In this document: positions 5,788 to 9,200 of the stretch, in pieces
Layout: each line of letters starts with the position of its first letter
Numbering within the stretch: the first letter of the stretch is position 1
Translations under genes and position numbers: made by a program
The notes under the pieces: model-generated
The model's input: the letters and a program-made list of their open reading frames with translations, nothing else
What the model was told of the DNA's origin: nothing
The model's database searches: none
From: Tannerella sp.
GTDB lineage: Bacteria > Bacteroidota > Bacteroidia > Bacteroidales > Tannerellaceae
DNA length: 9,200 bases
Assembly (NCBI GenBank): GCA_031259505.1
Contig: JAIRLL010000010.1
Location: forward strand, 1 to 9,200
Reading direction: 5' to 3'

Positions 5788-8252
5788 AATGCAGGTTTGT
5801 AATTGACGCTCACAATGTTTATATCATGAAAAATACGCCATTCCACACCCCGGCGGTCATAGTCGGCAATCCGGTTGGCAGGAAGATTGGTCACTTCTAT
5901 TTCAATCGTATTTTCCCCGTTCTTCAGCCATTGTCCGATATTGACTTCAAAGGGAACGGAAAAAAGTACGCCGGCTTTTTCGCCGTTAATCTTTACAATG
6001 GCGCTTTCCCGCACATCGCCCAAAGAAAGGCGATACTCCCGGTCTTTTCCTTTTGTGAATCTGAATCTTGTTTTATACACGGCAGTTCCTGCATTCTTTT
6101 TCAGGGTATCGTTGTCCATATCCGTCCATGAAACTAAAGTTGGGAGTTGGAATGTTTCATTGATTGCCGGCTCGCTTTCGATGAATTGCATCGTCCAAAT
6201 TTCGTTTAATTCCCATTGTTTACCGGTGGGCCGGTAATAAGTCCAATCGCCGGTTTGCACATTTTTATCGGAGAAGGTTTTCAGAATAATGGATTGTCCG
6301 GGTTGAAGCTGCATATACACTTCAGTAATCCCGCTACTGTTTCTTAATTTTGCTTTGCCCTTTTCCCCCGTCATCGGATCGAAGAATAGGGCGCTCTGCG
6401 CTTTTACTCCCAAGGCTACCCAGTCGTTTACCGGATTATTTTTCAGCATGGTAAAGAAATAGATATGGCCGGCGTCATGTTTACGGCGTATCATGTTGCC
6501 TCCAAAAACGGTAATGAAGGATTCGGGTTGTTGTAGAGTTTTCACGCGAGTAACAGCGGAAGGCTCAGGACGTAACTGTTTGAGTATTTCCGCAAATACT
6601 TTTCTTCTTTCTTCCAAACGGAATAATCCGGGAACGTCTTCGGGATATTGTCCGGAAAAGACAACGGTTGCACCTTGCCGTACCAGCGACTGGATTTTAG
6701 CGAGCGTTTCGACCGGTATTCTTTTGACGGAGGGAAGAACTAAAGCTTTGTAAACGCTGCCGCCTACGGTTTTTATCCTGCCGTTCTCTACCGTACAGGT
6801 TTTTATGAACCGATCGGAAATATAATCGACGTCGAAGCCGCAAGCCATAATGCTGTCCACCGCCCTGCAAAATTCCGGTATCCGTTCTCGCATACCGTGA
6901 ATGGCGAACGAAATGTAATAATTGCCGCGCAACTCGTGCCACATATCATAAATGGGCAGATAAAGCAGGAAATCGCTGTCCGGTTGTCCGCTTTGTAAAA
7001 ACGACTGTATGCGGGTAATGTATTCGAAAAAGGCGGGCGCATCACGCCAGATGCTGTTTGTCGGCGACATATCAACGGATGCGTAGAATTTCCATCCGGG
7101 CCAAGCTGCTTCTTTCGGCGAGTAAGCTGTTCCGTGAAAGAAGACGTGATTGACGCCCGAAGCAAACATCAGGTCGATTTCGAGCTTGCACTGCGAGAGC
7201 GAAGTGCGGAAATGTTCGGTCAGCCAGGTGAAAGTCTCGGCAGAAGTATATCGCTTTCCTGCGATATGCGCCGCCGAAGAAGCGTATTTCAGTACGGTGG
7301 GGTCGCCGTCGTTCGTTTTGCGGATGGAATCGCGACGCAGTCCGGGGATATCGAAATCCGTTATTCCGAACGACTCACATTCGGGAATATCCACAGAGGC
7401 ATATAAATCCAGGAGATTGGCGGGCGAGCCGTGCGCCTGATTGCGGGTCGTGGCGCCATGACTGTGCGCCCAGTCCGTCCAGACCTGCGTGAAATTATCC
7501 AGCAACAGTTCCGCAACGGTTTCGCGATAATCGGCAATTACCCGCGCCGAGGCGTCGGTCTTTCCGTTGGCGAGCAGTTCGGGATAATAATCTTGCAGCC
7601 GGTATCCGCGTCGCCGTTCAAATTCGTCCGGCAGGGAAAGCGTCCAGTCGGCGCCGTACACTTCGTATGAATCGTTGAAAAAACTGTTCGGGAAAGGAAC
7701 GTCGTTTGCGGCAAAGGCGGTGTCGAATCTGGCAAGATAGCGTTCGACGGCCTCTTTATTGAAGTGGTCGAAGACGTAACCCTGTCCGCCGGGAGCGGCG
7801 CGTTTTACCTTTTGTCCGGTTTTCCCGATTTCCAGTTGATTATCCTTAAAAATGGCTTTAGTAGCGGCGTCTTCGATGTCTACTTCCGGCCCACCGAAGG
7901 GCCAGCCAGTGCCGTTATTCATATCGACGGACATATTCAGCCGTTCGGCTTCCGTTTCGGTAAATGCCAGCATTTGCATCCATTCCGGCGACAGGTAATC
8001 AATATAATGCGCTTCCCTGCCTTTCACTCCATAGATGGGCGTAATTTCTACGCCGCCGATGCCTGCGCGGCTCAATGCCTCCAGATTGTACCTTAGGTTG
8101 GCGGAATCGACGGCGCTGCCCATCCACCACCAGCGGGTCCATGGACAGGCTTCGCGGGTGATTTCAGGCCAGTCAGTATCGCCGGAAGCGCCGGTACACC
8201 CACCCGCAAGACTCAACAATATAACAGAGAACATCAAAATCAATCGTTTCAT
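5619..8252 (-). CDS. GH106-like glycosidase (putative alpha-L-rhamnosidase), lipoprotein
   Basis: This 877-residue protein starts at the ATG at 8252-8250. Residues 1-19 (MKRLILMFSVILLSLAGGC) form a lipoprotein signal, though AGGC is not the strongest lipobox; the enzyme would be periplasmic or surface anchored. The N-terminal region has PWTRWWWMGSAVD (37-49), RAGIGGVEI (62-70) and MNNGTGWPFGGPEVD (111-125), typical of the GH106 / large glycosyl hydrolase group with a TIM-barrel core. FNDSYEVYGADWT (192-204), DIPECESFG (288-296) and SAETFTWL (337-344) hold conserved acids (Glu197, Glu291, Glu339) that are candidate catalytic residues. I cannot say which one acts. A C-terminal galactose-binding-like sandwich occupies about 710-835 (LSLGDVRESAIVKINGE). 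Similarity seems to end near Pro844 (5721-5723). The remaining 33 residues are antisense to the HTCS end, suggesting stop-codon loss. It has its own promoter at 8406-8437. Rhamnosidase activity is inferred from the family only; many relatives are uncharacterised. Confidence 0.85.
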   Translation of the reverse strand: MKRLILMFSVILLSLAGGCTGASGDTDWPEITREACPWTRWWWMGSAVDSANLRYNLEALSRAGIGGVEITPIYGVKGREAHYIDYLSPEWMQMLAFTETEAERLNMSVDMNNGTGWPFGGPEVDIEDAATKAIFKDNQLEIGKTGQKVKRAAPGGQGYVFDHFNKEAVERYLARFDTAFAANDVPFPNSFFNDSYEVYGADWTLSLPDEFERRRGYRLQDYYPELLANGKTDASARVIADYRETVAELLLDNFTQVWTDWAHSHGATTRNQAHGSPANLLDLYASVDIPECESFGITDFDIPGLRRDSIRKTNDGDPTVLKYASSAAHIAGKRYTSAETFTWLTEHFRTSLSQCKLEIDLMFASGVNHVFFHGTAYSPKEAAWPGWKFYASVDMSPTNSIWRDAPAFFEYITRIQSFLQSGQPDSDFLLYLPIYDMWHELRGNYYISFAIHGMRERIPEFCRAVDSIMACGFDVDYISDRFIKTCTVENGRIKTVGGSVYKALVLPSVKRIPVETLAKIQSLVRQGATVVFSGQYPEDVPGLFRLEERRKVFAEILKQLRPEPSAVTRVKTLQQPESFITVFGGNMIRRKHDAGHIYFFTMLKNNPVNDWVALGVKAQSALFFDPMTGEKGKAKLRNSSGITEVYMQLQPGQSIILKTFSDKNVQTGDWTYYRPTGKQWELNEIWTMQFIESEPAINETFQLPTLVSWTDMDNDTLKKNAGTAVYKTRFRFTKGKDREYRLSLGDVRESAIVKINGEKAGVLFSVPFEVNIGQWLKNGENTIEIEVTNLPANRIADYDRRGVEWRIFHDINIVSVNYKPAFYGEMEAVPSGLLGTVSIAELEPIFSLNPSFLKCAGDTENCSLKHRLKYKGSLNPT

Positions 8253-8405
8253 TTGAGATGTTTTTATTATAAGTCAAACTAATTTTCTACCGTAAAGTCC
8301 TGTTGAAGGGATGGCGTATGAGATTACAATCCTTTCCACTTCCGCAATCGAATTTTTCCTTTTGAAGTCGATTTCGACAGGCAAATAAACGGGTGCGTCT
8401 TTTTG

Positions 8406-8437
8406 CAAATATACAACACTTTTCCGATACCGGCAAA
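8406..8437 (-). promoter_or_regulatory. Consensus promoter for the GH106-like gene
   Basis: On the minus strand TTTG (8437-8434), 20 bp, then TATATTTG (8413-8406) is an exact match to the Bacteroidota -33/-7 consensus. The start of transcription should be near 8398, giving a leader of about 145 nt before the ATG at 8252. The leader holds a small GTCGA-TT-TCGAC inverted repeat at 8367-8378, inside the transcribed region. I see no obvious repeat that could be called a regulator operator. Confidence 0.75.
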
Positions 8438-8474
8438 ATCTTGACACTGTTACGACAGGGCGAACGCACGAAAA

Positions 8475-8717
8475 TTAAATAATCAAATCTTTGAGATACT
8501 CCAAGTCATATGCCGCCTTTAGCCTTCGTTTCTTCAAATTTAGCTTATCGGATTGTTCCCTGATAATTTGCAAAGGCGCAGCCGGCCGTTTTGTTTGTCC
8601 GGAACGCGATTTGCAGGCGATCTTTAGAGATCCGCCCGGTATTCCTGCTTTCACGGGCTTTTTGCGGATTGATATTTTGTCAGATCTCATGTACGTCGTC
8701 TGTTTCCACCTTTTCAA
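8475..8717 (-). CDS. Small hypothetical protein or gene remnant
   Basis: An 80-codon frame runs from a TTG at 8717 (or 71 codons from the ATG at 8690) to a TAA at 8475-8477. It is basic, and its last 22 residues, LNLKKRRLKAAYDLEYLKDL plus II, look like a genuine helical C-terminus; the first half is low-complexity basic sequence. I do not recognise a family. It lies just downstream of the left-pointing promoter of inverton 2 and ends 37 bp before the glycosidase promoter. It could be a small regulator, the tail of a lost gene, or chance. The overlapping plus-strand frame at 8491-8787 is less protein-like. Confidence 0.3.
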   Translation of the reverse strand: MKRWKQTTYMRSDKISIRKKPVKAGIPGGSLKIACKSRSGQTKRPAAPLQIIREQSDKLNLKKRRLKAAYDLEYLKDLII

Positions 8718-8796
8718 TGCTTATCCTCACACGTACGCCTCTGTTACAGATATGAAATGGGAATCGGTTGTAAGAGAAAATGACTGAAAACAGCGC

Positions 8797-8824
8797 TGCT
8801 CATTAAACGATCGTTTAATGAGCA
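8797..8824. repeat. Crossover site 3, 28-bp perfect palindrome
   Basis: The half-sites TGCTCATTAAACG (8797-8809) and CGTTTAATGAGCA (8812-8824) surround AT (8810-8811). The outer side extends to GCTG (8795-8798) as in sites 1 and 4; the promoter side goes straight into the -7 box. Confidence 0.85.
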
Positions 8825-8856
8825 CGAAAATAAACCTTTTATTTACACCGTGCAAA
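8825..8856 (-). promoter_or_regulatory. Promoter inside inverton 2, pointing left
   Basis: On the minus strand TTTG (8856-8853), a 20-bp spacer and TATTTTCG (8832-8825) match TTTG-N20-TAnnTTTG with one mismatch. The block from CGTAAAGTTTGCA to the crossover site is 34/40 identical to inverton 1 with no gaps. As drawn it would transcribe toward the ORF at 8717-8475 and the glycosidase; inverted, it would transcribe the lipoprotein at 9104. Confidence 0.7.
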
Positions 8857-8907
8857 CTTTACGGCGATTATTTTTCAAAGTCGCCCGTATCTCCCTGCCG
8901 GCGGGCG

Positions 8908-8955
8908 TTTCCGGAGAGGCTTCGAGTACAGGAAAAGGCTTTCCCGGAGAGGCTC
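8908..8955. repeat. Imperfect direct repeat in inverton 2
   Basis: TTTCCGGAGAGGCTTC (8908-8923) recurs as TTTCCCGGAGAGGCTCC (8940-8956), 32 bp later, in the GC-rich, non-promoter half of the cassette. It has no counterpart in inverton 1. Its function is unknown; the second copy also forms a CCGGAG-AGG-CTCCGG-like stem. Confidence 0.6.
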
Positions 8956-8967
8956 CGGACCGCCCCG

Positions 8968-9007
8968 AAAAGCTGCTCATTAAACGATCGTTTAATGAGC
9001 AGCTTTT
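8968..9007. repeat. Crossover site 4, 40-bp perfect palindrome with terminator shape
   Basis: The arms AAAAGCTGCTCATTAAACG (8968-8986) and CGTTTAATGAGCAGCTTTT (8989-9007) flank AT (8987-8988); all 40 positions are self-complementary. It is identical to site 1 apart from the central dinucleotide. It sits on the lipoprotein side of the switch and doubles as a strong A/T-flanked hairpin. Confidence 0.9.
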
Positions 9008-9103
9008 GTTCTTTCAGCGCGTTTGTATAGTGGGTTCTCAAACAGAATTAAAAACAGATATCAGTCAAATTATTATTATTAATCATTAAAAATGTTAGTA
9101 GAA

Positions 9104-9200
9104 ATGAAACAGAATGTTTGTTTATTGTTGGCTTTAGCGGCCATGTTTGGTTGCTCGAAGTCTGATCGTCTTTCGGATGATGATGCGAATGGGTTGTCCA
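9104..9200 (+). CDS. Lipoprotein, N-terminal part (runs off right edge)
   Basis: The frame reads MKQNVCLLLALAAMFGC then SKSDRLSDDDANGLS to the edge. The basic start, hydrophobic core, lipobox (MFGC, Cys17) and Ser/Asp-rich tether are those of an exported Bacteroidota surface lipoprotein. I chose the ATG at 9104 because it gives a compact signal peptide; the in-frame ATG at 9092 would add MLVE. Too little of the mature domain is present to name the family. Its start and its switch parallel those of the fimbrillin-like gene at the left edge, so a pilus or adhesin subunit is plausible. In the present orientation of inverton 2 it lacks a promoter, and a terminator-like palindrome lies just upstream. 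Confidence 0.75.
   Translation, partial: MKQNVCLLLALAAMFGCSKSDRLSDDDANGLS

Larger units (their letters stand above)
8797..9007. promoter_or_regulatory. Inverton 2: invertible promoter cassette, OFF for the right lipoprotein
   Basis: This is a mirror image of inverton 1. Crossover palindromes at 8797-8824 and 8968-9007 (centres 177 bp apart) enclose 143 bp, with a left-pointing promoter at 8825-8856 beside the distal site. The lipoprotein gene starts 85-97 bp to the right, so this is the OFF orientation. Both central dinucleotides are AT, which is self-complementary, so the core alone does not fix whether recombination inverts or deletes the segment. The gene-side half of the segment is GC-rich and unrelated to that of inverton 1: it holds CGCCCG/CGGGCG arms (8882-8887, 8902-8907), CCGGAG/CTCCGG arms (8944-8949, 8953-8958) and a direct repeat. 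The matching architecture implies one recombinase acting in trans, not encoded here. Confidence 0.85.

Noticed and set aside
8491..8787. 98-codon plus-strand frame
   Set aside because: It overlaps the more protein-like minus-strand frame, ends just before a crossover site and shows no recognisable motif.
237..9007. The whole region as a composite mobile element with inverted ends
   Set aside because: The end repeats are paired crossover sites with internal promoters tied to the outer lipoprotein genes, there is no transposase, and no target-site duplication was seen. Two convergent switches explain them better.

Overview
The window looks like Bacteroidales (Bacteroides or Parabacteroides type) chromosome. 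The evidence is a one-protein hybrid two-component system, surface lipoproteins with Bacteroidota-style lipoboxes, a family GH106-like glycosidase, start regions without Shine-Dalgarno sequences, and promoters of the form TTTG-N20-TAnnTTTG. No rRNA, tRNA, CRISPR array, transposase or recombinase gene is visible.

Layout from left to right. Bases 1-149 hold the 5' end of a minus-strand fimbrillin-like lipoprotein gene. Bases 237-445 form a probable invertible promoter cassette (inverton 1). Bases 446-1413 hold no intact gene: a broken beta-sandwich-like ORF, a 113-bp near-perfect palindrome, and two in-frame scraps of housekeeping genes, a histidine kinase C-terminus and an aspartate-type aminotransferase, fused back to back. 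A 1457-residue hybrid two-component regulator follows at 1414-5787 (+). It overlaps tail-to-tail, by 169 bp, a GH106-like lipoprotein glycosidase at 5619-8252 (-). The glycosidase has its own consensus promoter at 8406-8437. A small unrecognised minus-strand ORF follows at 8475-8717. Bases 8797-9007 form a second cassette (inverton 2), a mirror image of the first, and the 5' end of a plus-strand lipoprotein gene runs off the right edge.

The central module looks like a glycan-use unit. The periplasmic propeller of the regulator would sense an oligosaccharide, possibly rhamnose-containing given the GH106-like neighbour, and the AraC-type output would control local genes. On both flanks sit lipoprotein genes behind matching switches. 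Each switch has two crossover sites of the serine-invertase type (12-nt half-sites GCTCATTAAACG around a central dinucleotide) about 176 bp apart, with a promoter next to one site. Both promoters now point away from their lipoprotein gene, so both lipoproteins appear to be OFF, and both promoters point inward toward the regulator/glycosidase module. The central dinucleotides differ between the two switches (TT/AA versus AT/AT), which should stop them recombining with each other.

The family assignments are from recognition of motifs by eye; no database search was run.
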